NCBI GenBank assembly: GCA_013032095.1
Contig: WQBJ01000022.1
Coordinates: 1 to 60,077 of the forward strand
Length of the DNA: 60,077 nt
Reading direction: 5' to 3'
DNA from: Ruegeria atlantica
GTDB lineage: Bacteria; Pseudomonadota; Alphaproteobacteria; Rhodobacterales; Rhodobacteraceae
Each line of letters begins with the position of its first letter. Within the stretch, counting starts at the first letter, position 1. Below the pieces are notes generated by a model, which searched no databases, was not told the DNA's origin, and worked only from the letters and a program-made list of their open reading frames with translations. Below are positions 25,329 to 33,645 of this stretch, one piece after another. The position numbers and the translations under genes were made by a program.

Positions 25329-26684
25329 TCAGATTGCTGAGCTGTGGCCGGCTTTGCTTAGATCATAGGCATCGAAACTGCGGGCGATCATTCGGGTCAG
25401 CGGACGTGCCTCGGGTGGGATGAACAGGCCATCCTCGGTGATCCGCAGCAGGCCGTCAAAGGCCGCGTTTGCATCCTGGTACATCCCTTGCAGCTCAGTC
25501 GCTTTAATGTCGTGATCGCGCAGAATTTCGGCTGAATTGATCTGGAAATCGCACATCAGCGCCTCGATCAGGCGTGCGCGCAGGATATCCTGCCCTTTGA
25601 ACAAATGCCCGCGCGAGGTTGAGAAGCGCCCCTCGCGGATCGCCTTGGTGTGGGCCGACGTCGCGGGTGCGTTCTGGGCATAGCCCTGTGGAAAGCGCGA
25701 GATCGAGCTGGCACCGACGCCAATTAGAACTTCGGCCTGATCGTCAGTATAGCCTTGGAAGTTCCGCTTTAGCCGCCCGGCTTTCAGTGCGTGCGTCAGA
25801 CCATCGTCTTGCGTGGCAAAGTGGTCGATTCCAATTTCCGCGTAATTGTCCCACATGAACAGGCGGCGGGCTGTGTCGAACAGGTCAAGCCGCTCTTCTG
25901 GGGTAGGCAGGGCGTCCGATGGGATCAGTTGTTGCCGCTTGGCCATCCAAGGTACGTGCGCATAGCCATAAAGCGCCACCCGGTCCGGGCTGAGCGACAG
26001 CAGTTTCTGTACGCTTTCCGTCATCCGTGTCTTGTTCTGGTGTGGCAGACCATAGAGGATATCGGCGTTCAGGCTGGTGATCCCGCGAGCGCGGATCATG
26101 TCCACAGCTTTGCGGGTTGTGTCATAGCTTTGGATGCGCCCGATGGTCTGCTGAATTTCATCGTCAAAATCCTGCACTCCGATCGAGGCGCGGTTCATCC
26201 CGGCTTCGGCCAGCGCGTCCAGTCGGCCCTCGTCAATCTCGTTCGGGTCGATCTCAACCGAGAATTCGGCATTCGGCCCCAGCGGCACCACGTCCAGAAT
26301 CCGTGCCGCCAGATCGCGCATCAGGTCCGGGTTTAGCAGGGTGGGCGTGCCGCCACCCCAATGCAGGCGCGAAAGGGTGATGCCCTCGGGAAGGCGTGCG
26401 GCCAGCAGGTCCAGTTCGGCCTTCAACACATCCACATAGGCAATCACAGGGTTGTCCGTTTGCGTGCCCTGAGTGCGGCAGGCGCAGAACCAACACAGTC
26501 TGCGGCAGAAGGGGACGTGGATGTACAGCGACACTTCGCTGCCCGGTTTGAGTCCAGAAATCCAGTCGCCATAAAGACTTGACCCTACGTCATTGTTGAA
26601 GTGGGGAGCGGTGGGGTAGCTTGTATAACGCGGTACTTTCGCGTCAAAAAGTCCAAGCTTTGCCAATTGTGGTTTCACTATCAT
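25329..26684 (-). CDS. hemN: Oxygen-independent coproporphyrinogen III oxidase (radical SAM)
   Basis: This is a 451-residue protein from the ATG at 26684; a start at 26714 is possible but would place the FNR box almost on the start codon. The radical SAM cluster motif is CRRLCWFCACRT (CxxxCxxC, near residue 55), preceded by SLYIHVPF. LHWGGGTPTLL is the glycine-rich SAM-binding region. The length matches HemN (E. coli 457). It performs the anaerobic oxidative decarboxylation of coproporphyrinogen III to protoporphyrinogen IX, supplying haem when oxygen is scarce. It is divergent from fnrL across an FNR box, so FnrL control is expected. Confidence 0.96.
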   Translation of the reverse strand: MIVKPQLAKLGLFDAKVPRYTSYPTAPHFNNDVGSSLYGDWISGLKPGSEVSLYIHVPFCRRLCWFCACRTQGTQTDNPVIAYVDVLKAELDLLAARLPEGITLSRLHWGGGTPTLLNPDLMRDLAARILDVVPLGPNAEFSVEIDPNEIDEGRLDALAEAGMNRASIGVQDFDDEIQQTIGRIQSYDTTRKAVDMIRARGITSLNADILYGLPHQNKTRMTESVQKLLSLSPDRVALYGYAHVPWMAKRQQLIPSDALPTPEERLDLFDTARRLFMWDNYAEIGIDHFATQDDGLTHALKAGRLKRNFQGYTDDQAEVLIGVGASSISRFPQGYAQNAPATSAHTKAIREGRFSTSRGHLFKGQDILRARLIEALMCDFQINSAEILRDHDIKATELQGMYQDANAAFDGLLRITEDGLFIPPEARPLTRMIARSFDAYDLSKAGHSSAI

Positions 26685-26719
26685 GGCGATACGTTTAAGG
26701 GACGGCCCGGCCATATGCT

Positions 26720-26733
26720 TTGACCGAGATCAA
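26720..26733. promoter_or_regulatory. FNR box between hemN and fnrL
   Basis: TTGACCGAGATCAA matches the FNR consensus TTGAT-N4-ATCAA with one deviation in the left half-site. It lies 36 bp upstream of the hemN start and 13 bp upstream of the fnrL start. FnrL could therefore act on hemN and repress its own gene from one site, since the box would overlap the fnrL promoter or leader. Confidence 0.8.
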
Positions 26734-26745
26734 GTGGAAACGCGC

Positions 26746-27489
26746 ATGACACCGATATTCAAGATCGACCATACGAACTGTGGAGACTGCCCCATCCGGC
26801 ATCGCGCAGTGTGTGCCCACTGTGACGCGAACGAACTGGAAGAACTGGAAAATATTAAGTATTATCGCAGTTTCGAAGCCGGGCAGACGATCATCTGGTC
26901 AGGGGATCAGATGAATTTTGTCGGCTCCGTCGTGTCCGGGATCGCCTCCTTAACCCAGACGATGGAGGACGGGCGCACGCAAATGGTCGGCCTATTGCTG
27001 CCCAGCGATTTTGTCGGCCGGCCGGGGCGTGATTCTGCGCCCTATGATGTGCAGGCAACCACCGATCTGGTCATGTGCTGTTTTCGCAAGAAGCCCTTCG
27101 AAGAGCTGATGAACACCACGCCGCATATCGCGCATCGCCTGCTGCAGATGACGCTGGACGAGTTGGATGCGGCGCGCGAATGGATGCTGGTGCTGGGGCG
27201 CAAGACGGCGCGAGAGAAGATCGCCAGCCTGCTGTCGATCATCGCCCGACGCGATGCGTCGATCAACCAAAAGGGTAATACCGGCCCGATCGTGTTCGAT
27301 CTGCCCCTGACTCGCGAGGCGATGGCGGATTACCTCGGTCTGACGCTGGAAACAGTCAGCCGTCAGATTTCGGCCTTGAAAAAGGATCAGGTCATCCTGC
27401 TGGAGGGCAAGCGTCACGTTACGATTCCCGATATGGGGCGTCTGATGGAAGAGGCCGGTGACGACACGGATGGCGGGTTTCTGGTCTGA
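26746..27489 (+). CDS. fnrL: Oxygen-sensing Crp/Fnr-family regulator FnrL
   Basis: This is a 247-residue protein from the ATG at 26746 (MTPIFKIDHTNCGDC), the normal FnrL N-terminus; the upstream ATG at 26683 would run through the FNR box. Cysteines at 12, 15, 23 and 26 (CGDC ... CAHC) and the central VMCCFRK cysteines include the ligands for an oxygen-labile [4Fe-4S] cluster. A cyclic-nucleotide-binding-type barrel, a dimer helix and a C-terminal HTH with ETVSRQIS (the E-SR recognition motif for TTGAT) follow. It activates hemN, ccoNOQP and ccoGHIS under low oxygen, in agreement with the three boxes seen here. Confidence 0.96.
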   Translation: MTPIFKIDHTNCGDCPIRHRAVCAHCDANELEELENIKYYRSFEAGQTIIWSGDQMNFVGSVVSGIASLTQTMEDGRTQMVGLLLPSDFVGRPGRDSAPYDVQATTDLVMCCFRKKPFEELMNTTPHIAHRLLQMTLDELDAAREWMLVLGRKTAREKIASLLSIIARRDASINQKGNTGPIVFDLPLTREAMADYLGLTLETVSRQISALKKDQVILLEGKRHVTIPDMGRLMEEAGDDTDGGFLV

Positions 27490-27563
27490 AGAATCTGCTG
27501 CGTGACTGCGCCTCGCCCTCGTGCTTTACTGAGCCTGAGTAGAGATAACCTCAGGAGTAAGTC

Positions 27564-27815
27564 ATGGTATTCAGTAGCATTCTGGCGATGCTGTTCATTG
27601 GCGCAGTCGCCGGATGGCTGTCGGGCAAGATCACGGAAGGTCGCGGATTCGGCCTGATCGGAAACATCATTGTCGGCATTGTCGGAGCGTTTCTCGCCGG
27701 TTTGATTTTTCCCGCGCTGGGATTTTCTGTTGGAGGAGGCCTCTTCTCATCCATCCTGTTCGCTACGATCGGCGCGGTGATCTTGTTGTTCCTGATTGGC
27801 CTTGTGAAAAAGTAA
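27564..27815 (+). CDS. GlsB/YeaQ/YmgE family stress-response membrane protein
   Basis: This 83-residue protein has three hydrophobic helices (SILAMLFIGAVAGWLSGKI, LIGNIIVGIVGAFLAGLIFP, and a C-terminal VILLFLIGLVKK). The GWLSGKITEGRGFGLIGNIIVGIVGA core is the transglycosylase-associated protein pattern. Members are small inner-membrane proteins induced by stress; their biochemical role is unknown. AGGAG lies 8 bp before the start. It is a single gene, followed at once by a terminator shared with the convergent usp gene. Confidence 0.92.
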   Translation: MVFSSILAMLFIGAVAGWLSGKITEGRGFGLIGNIIVGIVGAFLAGLIFPALGFSVGGGLFSSILFATIGAVILLFLIGLVKK

Positions 27816-27840
27816 AACCGCCCCTCGGGGCGGTTTCCTT
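27815..27840. terminator. Bidirectional terminator between glsB-type and usp genes
   Basis: AAACCGCCCC and GGGGCGGTTT form a perfect 10-bp stem with a TC loop. A-rich sequence lies to the left and T-rich to the right. It serves two convergent genes. Confidence 0.9.
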
Positions 27841-27851
27841 GACTGTATTCC

Positions 27852-28691
27852 TTAGTGGGCCAGAAACACCGGGACCGAGGCCTGTTCCAACATGTTTCGG
27901 GTTGCTCCGCCCAGAATAGCTTCGCGGAAGCGCGAGTGGCCATAAGCCCCCATCACGATCATGTCGGCCTCGGTGTCCGCGGCGTGCCGGTTCAGGATAT
28001 CCGATACACGGGTCATGGTTTTGCTGAGTACGTCAATCTCGCATTTCACACCGTGGCGCGCAAGCATCTGTGACAGCATTCCACCAGGGTCCGACCGGTC
28101 GGGACCATGTCGCGGCGGGTCGATCACGACGATGCGCGCCAGATCGGCCTCGATCAGGAAGGGTAGGGCGCGGCGAATGGCCCGCATGGCTTCGACGCTT
28201 TCGTTCCATCCGATCAAGATCGTGCCGGGGCGCGCAAAGGGGGTCGCATCCTCCGGAGTGACCAGAACGGGCGCATGGCCTTCGAACATGGCGGCCTCAA
28301 TGATTGGTTCGGCCTCGGCACCGCGATCTTTTCCATAAGGCTGTGGCAGGACGACTAGGTCAGAGAACCTGGCTCTGTGCGCTACGTGACGTCCGATGTC
28401 CGCGATTTGCGCGACACCGTTTTCTGCTGACCAACGGGTTCCTGTCTTGCCAAGGTAGTTCTTGGCGTAGCTGAGGATTTCGTCCGCTTCGGCATTTGCA
28501 CGGCTCAGCGTTTCTTGCAGGATCAGTGCATTTGCCCCGGCATAATAATATCCGGTCTGGCTGCGGTCGACGCCGAGACAGAGAGCCTCGACATGTGCGT
28601 CCTGCGATGTTGCCAAGGCGGCGATCTGCGCCAGAGCCGAGTCGACCTGTTGTGTGTCCGTCATGACGGTGAGAAGAGATTTGTAAGCCAT
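27852..28691 (-). CDS. Universal stress protein (UspA family)
   Basis: This is a 279-residue protein from the ATG at 28691 (MAYKSLLTVMTD). The length is that of tandem Usp proteins. The N-terminal half has a degenerate site, while the C-terminal half keeps the ATP-binding signature GAYGHSRFREAILGGATRN followed by SVPVFLAH. Its start faces ccoN across an FNR box; Usp genes next to cbb3 oxidase genes are common in this group and are often FNR-controlled. The role is probably survival under oxygen limitation, with no enzymatic activity evident. Confidence 0.92.
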   Translation of the reverse strand: MAYKSLLTVMTDTQQVDSALAQIAALATSQDAHVEALCLGVDRSQTGYYYAGANALILQETLSRANAEADEILSYAKNYLGKTGTRWSAENGVAQIADIGRHVAHRARFSDLVVLPQPYGKDRGAEAEPIIEAAMFEGHAPVLVTPEDATPFARPGTILIGWNESVEAMRAIRRALPFLIEADLARIVVIDPPRHGPDRSDPGGMLSQMLARHGVKCEIDVLSKTMTRVSDILNRHAADTEADMIVMGAYGHSRFREAILGGATRNMLEQASVPVFLAH

Positions 28692-28779
28692 TTGGACCTC
28701 TTGCCTTGAGAGCTCATCCACCTGCGGCTCTATGGCCCAGCTGTCAATTTACGATTGTCACAGAATTCAGGCTATTGTC

Positions 28780-28793
28780 TTGACACAGATCAA
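28780..28793. promoter_or_regulatory. FNR box upstream of ccoN
   Basis: TTGACACAGATCAA fits TTGAT-N4-ATCAA with one deviation. It lies 94 bp upstream of the ccoN start codon and 89 bp upstream of the divergent usp start, so it could activate both. The position suits FnrL activation of the cbb3 oxidase operon. Confidence 0.87.
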
Positions 28794-28886
28794 AGCAATT
28801 CTGGCCTCTGTCCGACAAAACAGCGGCCAGTCAATAAGGTCCTGCGACACAAAAGAATCACGCGGGGCATGGCAAAGGGACGCAAT

Positions 28887-30494
28887 ATGTCAAATTACAT
28901 CAAGCTGATCGTGCTTGGTCTGGTCGTGGTATTTGCCGCGATCGGGTCCAACTATGCACGCGATTTGGCGTATCAGGTGCACGCAATTCTGGTGATGCTG
29001 ATCGCCGGTGGTTTGTTCATCTGGACGCTGAGAAATACTGAAGAGCCAGATATTCTTGTCGATCGCTCGGCCGAGTACATGGATGACGTGATCCGCTATG
29101 GCGTGATCGCGACCGCCTTTTGGGGCGTGATCGGGTTCATCGCGGGCACATTCATTGCCTTTCAGTTGGCCTTTCCGGCGCTGAACTTTGAATGGGCGCA
29201 GGGATATTTGAATTTTGGCCGTTTGCGTCCGCTGCACACCTCGGCGGTGATTTTTGCCTTCGGCGGTAACGCCCTGATCGCAACCTCGTTCTACGTGGTG
29301 CAGCGCACCAGCGCGGCGCGCCTGTGGGGTGGCAACCTGGCGTGGTTCGTGTTCTGGGGCTATCAGCTGTTCATCGTGCTGGCCGCGACCGGCTATGTTC
29401 TGGGCGGTACACAGTCCAAGGAATATGCCGAGCCTGAATGGTATGTTGACCTGTGGCTGACAGTCGTATGGGTTGCTTACCTGGCCGTTTTCCTCGGCAC
29501 CGTGGTCAAGCGGAAAGAACCCCACATCTATGTGGCCAACTGGTTCTATCTGGCCTTTATCGTCACCGTTGCCATGCTGCACGTCGTCAACAACATGACC
29601 ATCCCGGTCAGCATCTGGGGTTCGAAATCGGTCATCGTTTGGTCCGGCGTACAAGACGCCATGATCCAGTGGTGGTACGGCCACAACGCTGTGGGCTTCT
29701 TCCTGACTGCCGGCTTCCTGGGCATGATGTACTACTTCATCCCGAAACAAGCCGAGCGTCCGGTGTTCTCGTACAAGTTGTCGATCATCCACTTCTGGGC
29801 GCTGATCTTCCTGTATATCTGGGCCGGTCCTCACCACTTGCACTATACCGCGCTGCCGGACTGGGCTTCGACGCTGGGCATGGTGTTCTCGGTGATCCTG
29901 TGGATGCCGTCCTGGGGTGGTATGATCAACGGTCTGATGACCCTGTCGGGCGCCTGGGACAAGCTGCGCACCGACCCTGTGATCCGGATGATGGTGATCT
30001 CGGTCGGCTTCTACGGCATGTCCACCTTTGAAGGCCCGATGATGTCGATCCGCGCTGTGAACAGCCTCAGCCACTACACCGACTGGACCATTGGTCACGT
30101 GCACTCGGGCGCGCTGGGCTGGAACGGCATGATCACCTTTGGTGCGCTGTACTTCCTGGTGCCTGTCCTGTGGAAGCGTGAGCGTCTGTACTCACTGCAG
30201 ATGGTCAGCTGGCACTTCTGGCTCGCCACCATCGGCATCGTGCTCTACGCCGCGTCGATGTGGGTGACCGGTATCATGGAAGGCCTGATGTGGCGCGAAG
30301 TGGATGCCAACGGCTTCCTGGTGAACTCGTTCGCCGACACCGTGGCGGCCAAGTTCCCGATGTATGTGGTGCGTGCTCTGGGTGGCGTGATGTTCGTCGC
30401 CGGTGCTCTGATCATGTGCTACAACCTGTGGATGACTGTGCGGAAAGCGCCGGCCAAAGAGGCCAGCCTGACCGTCGCGGTCCCGGCTGAATAA
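28887..30494 (+). CDS. ccoN: cbb3-type cytochrome c oxidase subunit I
   Basis: This is a 535-residue catalytic subunit from the ATG at 28887, with AAAGGGA as ribosome-binding site; an upstream in-frame start overlaps the promoter region. It has twelve hydrophobic helices. Histidine ligands of haem b, haem b3 and CuB are visible in [33 protein letters not shown] and [12 protein letters not shown]. The enzyme reduces oxygen to water with high affinity and pumps protons. It is the first gene of ccoNOQP, placed behind an FNR box, and 14 bp before ccoO. Confidence 0.98.
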   Translation: MSNYIKLIVLGLVVVFAAIGSNYARDLAYQVHAILVMLIAGGLFIWTLRNTEEPDILVDRSAEYMDDVIRYGVIATAFWGVIGFIAGTFIAFQLAFPALNFEWAQGYLNFGRLRPLHTSAVIFAFGGNALIATSFYVVQRTSAARLWGGNLAWFVFWGYQLFIVLAATGYVLGGTQSKEYAEPEWYVDLWLTVVWVAYLAVFLGTVVKRKEPHIYVANWFYLAFIVTVAMLHVVNNMTIPVSIWGSKSVIVWSGVQDAMIQWWYGHNAVGFFLTAGFLGMMYYFIPKQAERPVFSYKLSIIHFWALIFLYIWAGPHHLHYTALPDWASTLGMVFSVILWMPSWGGMINGLMTLSGAWDKLRTDPVIRMMVISVGFYGMSTFEGPMMSIRAVNSLSHYTDWTIGHVHSGALGWNGMITFGALYFLVPVLWKRERLYSLQMVSWHFWLATIGIVLYAASMWVTGIMEGLMWREVDANGFLVNSFADTVAAKFPMYVVRALGGVMFVAGALIMCYNLWMTVRKAPAKEASLTVAVPAE

Positions 30495-30508
30495 GGAGGG
30501 CCGGAGCA

Positions 30509-31237
30509 ATGGCAATTCTCGACAAACACAAGATCCTCGAGACCAACGCGACCCTCCTGCTGGTGTTCAGCTTTCTGGTCGTGACCATCGGTGGCATCGT
30601 TCAGATCACCCCGTTGTTCTATCTTGAGAACACCATCGAGAAGGTGGAGGGCATGCGCCCTTACACCCCCTTGGAAATGGCGGGCCGTGAAATCTATCTG
30701 CGCGAAGGCTGCTATGTCTGCCACAGCCAGATGATCCGCCCGATGCGGGATGAGGTCGAACGCTACGGCCATTATTCGCTGGCGGCTGAATCGATGTATG
30801 ACCACCCATTCCAGTGGGGTTCCAAGCGGACCGGGCCTGACCTGGCCCGTGTTGGCGGCCGCTATTCGGACCAGTGGCATATCGACCACCTGCGTGATCC
30901 GCAGTCAGTGGTGCCGGAATCGGTGATGCCGAAATACGGCTTCCTCGAACATCGCAAGATCGACGGCAAGTATATCGCCGACGTCATGAAGGCGAACGCG
31001 CTTCTGGGTACGCCTTATACCGAGGAGATGCTGGCGAACGCTCAGGCCGACTTCCGCGCGCAGGCCGACCCGGACAGCGACTATGACGGGCTGCTGGAAC
31101 GCTATGGCGACAAAGTCAGCGTGCGCAACTTCGATGGTCAGCCCGAACTGACCGAGGCCGATGCGATGGTCGCCTATCTGCAGATGCTGGGCACGCTGGT
31201 CGATTTCTCGACCTTCACCCCGGACGCAAGCCGATAA
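30509..31237 (+). CDS. ccoO: cbb3-type cytochrome c oxidase subunit II (mono-haem)
   Basis: This 242-residue protein has an N-terminal membrane anchor ([20 protein letters not shown]). The periplasmic domain has one c-type haem site, [20 protein letters not shown]. Methionines after this (SVMPKYGF) include the probable axial ligand. It passes electrons from CcoP towards the CcoN active site. AGGAGG at 30495-30500 precedes the start; ccoQ follows after 10 bp. Confidence 0.98.
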   Translation: MAILDKHKILETNATLLLVFSFLVVTIGGIVQITPLFYLENTIEKVEGMRPYTPLEMAGREIYLREGCYVCHSQMIRPMRDEVERYGHYSLAAESMYDHPFQWGSKRTGPDLARVGGRYSDQWHIDHLRDPQSVVPESVMPKYGFLEHRKIDGKYIADVMKANALLGTPYTEEMLANAQADFRAQADPDSDYDGLLERYGDKVSVRNFDGQPELTEADAMVAYLQMLGTLVDFSTFTPDASR

Positions 31238-31247
31238 GGAGGGTGTG

Positions 31248-31433
31248 ATGGAAGAATATACTCTCTTACGGCAGTTCGCGGATAGCTGGATGCTGCTTGT
31301 ACTGTTCGTCTTCTTTGTTGGCATCATCGTCTGGGTGTTCCGCCCCGGTGCCAGCAAGGAATACAAGGACACCGCCAACATCCCCTTCCGGCATCAAGAC
31401 AAACCCGCCACATCCAAGGAGGCGCGGCAATGA
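31248..31433 (+). CDS. ccoQ: cbb3-type cytochrome c oxidase subunit CcoQ
   Basis: This is a 61-residue protein from the ATG at 31248, with AAGGAGG close upstream. One transmembrane helix (WMLLVLFVFFVGIIVWVF) is followed by a short basic tail. CcoQ (FixQ) stabilises the association of CcoP with the CcoNO core and protects the enzyme from oxygen-dependent damage. It overlaps ccoP by ATGA at 31430-31433, so their translation is coupled. An in-frame extension upstream overlaps ccoO and is not used. Confidence 0.95.
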   Translation: MEEYTLLRQFADSWMLLVLFVFFVGIIVWVFRPGASKEYKDTANIPFRHQDKPATSKEARQ

Positions 31434-32293
31434 GCAAGACACCTGAAAAACTGCCGGGCGATCCTAAGACAACCGGGCACAGCTGGGACGGTCTGGAAGA
31501 GTTCGACAACCCGATGCCCCGCTGGTGGCTGTGGACCTTTTACGTCACCATCATCTGGGGTGTGATCTATACCATCATGTACCCTGCTTGGCCTCTGGTT
31601 CAGTCGGCCACGGCTGGTGTGACCGGTTGGTCCTCGCGCGGTGAAGTGCAAGAAGAGATGGTTTCCTTCGAAGAGGCCAACGCCCCGTGGAACGCCCGTC
31701 TGGTGGAAACACCGCTGGAAGACATCTCGAAAGATGCTGAATTGCAGCAATATGCGGTGAACTCGGGCGGCGCTGTGTTCCGTACCTGGTGCGCGCAGTG
31801 CCACGGTTCGGGTGCGCAGGGTGCAACCGGATTCCCGAATCTGCTGGACGACGCATGGCTGTGGGGCGGTACGCTTGAAGATATCGAGTTCACAATCGCC
31901 CACGGTATCCGGAATGAGGAAAGCGACGATGCGCGTTATTCCGAGATGCCGGCCTTTGGTGAGATCCTCGAAAAGGAAGAGATCACTCAAGTCGTTCAGT
32001 ATGTGATGTCACTGACCAATGCGCAGTCCGACGATGCGGCGGCGCAGGCGGGCAAAGTTGTCTTCGAAGACAACTGCGCGGCTTGCCACGGTGAGGACGG
32101 CACTGGCGATGTGTCTCAGGGCGCACCGAACCTGACCGATGCCATCTGGCTTTATGGCGGCAGCGAAGAGGCTCTGACCGAAACGGTCACTTACAGCCGC
32201 TTCGGTGTGATGCCCGCATGGGACAACCGTCTGACCGACGCGCAGATCCGCGCTGTCACGGCTTATGTCCACCAGTTGGGTGGCGGTCAGTAA
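31430..32293 (+). CDS. ccoP: cbb3-type cytochrome c oxidase subunit III (di-haem)
   Basis: This 287-residue protein has a membrane anchor in the first 70 residues (WWLWTFYVTIIWGVIYTIMY). Two class I cytochrome c domains follow with haem sites WCAQCHGSG (near residue 121) and NCAACHGED (near 214). It accepts electrons from soluble or membrane cytochrome c, such as the CycM encoded in this window. It is the last gene of ccoNOQP; two stable hairpins follow. Confidence 0.98.
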   Translation: MSKTPEKLPGDPKTTGHSWDGLEEFDNPMPRWWLWTFYVTIIWGVIYTIMYPAWPLVQSATAGVTGWSSRGEVQEEMVSFEEANAPWNARLVETPLEDISKDAELQQYAVNSGGAVFRTWCAQCHGSGAQGATGFPNLLDDAWLWGGTLEDIEFTIAHGIRNEESDDARYSEMPAFGEILEKEEITQVVQYVMSLTNAQSDDAAAQAGKVVFEDNCAACHGEDGTGDVSQGAPNLTDAIWLYGGSEEALTETVTYSRFGVMPAWDNRLTDAQIRAVTAYVHQLGGGQ

Positions 32294-32305
32294 CGGCAAA
32301 AGAAT

Positions 32306-32382
32306 ACCTTCGGACGGTTTGCCGCCCGAAGGTTGAGGCACCGGCTGTTCCATCTGTTCGCGCGTTTCCTGAACAGCCGGTG
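32306..32382 (+). terminator. Two tandem hairpins after ccoP
   Basis: The first hairpin is ACCTTCGGACGG with CCGCCCGAAGGT (32306-32333, one mismatch). The second is CACCGGCTGTTC with GAACAGCCGGTG (32339-32382, 12 perfect pairs, 20-base loop). The T-tract is weak, so 3'-end stabilisation of the oxidase message is as likely as termination. Confidence 0.6.
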
Positions 32383-32430
32383 CTATTACCTTAGACTAGT
32401 AGCCTGTTTCGATCCGGTCCAAAAGACCTG

Positions 32431-32568
32431 TCATTTCGAATAGGAACGTGAAACGCGTTTGGTTTTCTTCCACCAGTGATCCTCGGAATGCCGTTGGCGG
32501 CTCTGAGGTTTGTCGCGACCATCCGTTTGGGTGGCGACCATGAAGGTGCGTGCCAAAATCGACAACAT
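32431..32568 (-). CDS. Candidate small protein, divergent from LysR gene
   Basis: This is a 45-codon open frame from the ATG at 32568 to TGA at 32431, too small for many gene finders. A good ribosome-binding site, CAGGAGAG, lies 6-8 bases before the start. The product begins with a short hydrophobic run (MLSILARTFMVA) and is then strongly hydrophilic and basic, with DHWWKKTKRVSRSYSK at the end. No family is recognised. It is divergent from the LysR gene with about 100 bp between the starts, the classic position of a LysR target. A palindrome-like CAAGAT-TG-ATCTTG lies in that gap. It needs conservation evidence. Confidence 0.5.
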   Translation of the reverse strand: MLSILARTFMVATQTDGRDKPQSRQRHSEDHWWKKTKRVSRSYSK

Positions 32569-32668
32569 CTGATCTCTCCTGAATATGGTGTCCACTGAAT
32601 CCAAGATTGATCTTGTGGGCCTAAAATGCGACTCAATTGATATTTGGCTATGTAACTAAGGCTTACAT

Positions 32669-33544
32669 ATGGATTGGACTAAAATGCCGCCCCTCGCGTC
32701 GCTGAAGGCCTTTCACGCCTTTGCGGAAACGGGGAATGTGGTGCACGCCGGGGCGCTGCTCAATGTCAGTCACGCTGCCATTAGCCAGCAACTGCGCGCG
32801 CTTGAGAGGCATCTGGGCACGGCCTTGTTGGACCGGAGTGGGAAGTCGATGGTCCTGACCGCCGAAGGTGAAAAGCTGGCCCGCGCCCTGCATCTTGGAT
32901 TTGGGGCAATTGGGGATGCCGTAGCCGATCTGATGCACTTTACCGAGGACCGACCGGTTCACGTGTCCCTGACCCCTTCGTTTGCAGCATCGTGGCTGAT
33001 GCCGCGCCTGCATGCGTTTCAGACCGACCATCCCGACATTCCTCTGACGCTGGACCCTTCACCCAAGCAGGTCGATCTGCGACCGGGCGGGGTGGAAGTG
33101 GCGATCCGCTACGGTAATGGCAACTGGCCCGGTTTGAACGCAGAAATGCTGCTACAAAGCCCAATCGTGATCGTCGCGGCACCCTCATTGCTCAAGGGCA
33201 GGGAGGCGATGACGCCGGACGAGCTGAGCCAGTTGCCCTGGCTTGAGGAGCTTGGAACCACGGAAGCGTCCTCATGGCTGGCCCGGCAGGGCGTTGAGCA
33301 TGGCCCGCGCGCTGGTCGGATCGCGTTGCCGGGCAATCTGGTACTTGAAGGGCTGCGTTCCGGTCAGGGGGTGAGTGTCACGGTGCGCCATTTCGTCGAG
33401 CCCGACATACAAGCGGGTCGCATTGTCGAACTATTTTGCGAACCGGACGAAGGTGGCTATTATATTGTCACCGGCGATGTTCCGCTTCGGCCCGCGGTCA
33501 AGGTTTTTGTAGGGTGGCTAAGGCGGCAAACTGGTCGCATGTGA
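32669..33544 (+). CDS. LysR-family transcriptional regulator (GcvA-like)
   Basis: This 291-residue protein has an N-terminal LysR winged helix (AFAETGNVVHAGALLNVSHAAISQQLRALE, quoted here in parts: the recognition region is NVSHAAISQQLRALERHLG). A linker helix and a periplasmic-binding-type effector domain (LTPSFAASWLMPRL, then VEVAIRYGNGNWPGL) follow. The SFAASWLMPRL pattern is typical of GcvA-type members, common in Rhodobacterales. It lies between the two cbb3 operons; its target may be the divergent small gene. The effector is unknown. Confidence 0.92.
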   Translation: MDWTKMPPLASLKAFHAFAETGNVVHAGALLNVSHAAISQQLRALERHLGTALLDRSGKSMVLTAEGEKLARALHLGFGAIGDAVADLMHFTEDRPVHVSLTPSFAASWLMPRLHAFQTDHPDIPLTLDPSPKQVDLRPGGVEVAIRYGNGNWPGLNAEMLLQSPIVIVAAPSLLKGREAMTPDELSQLPWLEELGTTEASSWLARQGVEHGPRAGRIALPGNLVLEGLRSGQGVSVTVRHFVEPDIQAGRIVELFCEPDEGGYYIVTGDVPLRPAVKVFVGWLRRQTGRM

Positions 33545-33569
33545 CAAAAGGTGTCTGTGCGATGCGCTT

Positions 33570-33583
33570 TTGACCCATGTCAA
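33570..33583. promoter_or_regulatory. FNR box upstream of ccoG
   Basis: TTGACCCATGTCAA is a perfectly symmetrical TTGAC-N4-GTCAA site, 63 bp upstream of the ccoG start codon. It deviates from the TTGAT consensus by one base in each half. It would place ccoGHIS under the same FnrL control as ccoNOQP. Confidence 0.85.
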
Positions 33584-33645
33584 AGTGGCTATCTTTATGA
33601 TCTGGGACAAGGCGCCTAATTACCAGCCACATCTGGAGCCAGCTC

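Noticed and set aside
28890..30104. Leftward open frame of 404 codons across ccoN
   Set aside because: It is antisense to an unmistakable ccoN. There are no motifs.
32391..32636. Leftward 81-codon frame overlapping the small divergent gene
   Set aside because: It is in a different frame from the 45-codon candidate, its start lacks a ribosome-binding site, and the composition is not protein-like.
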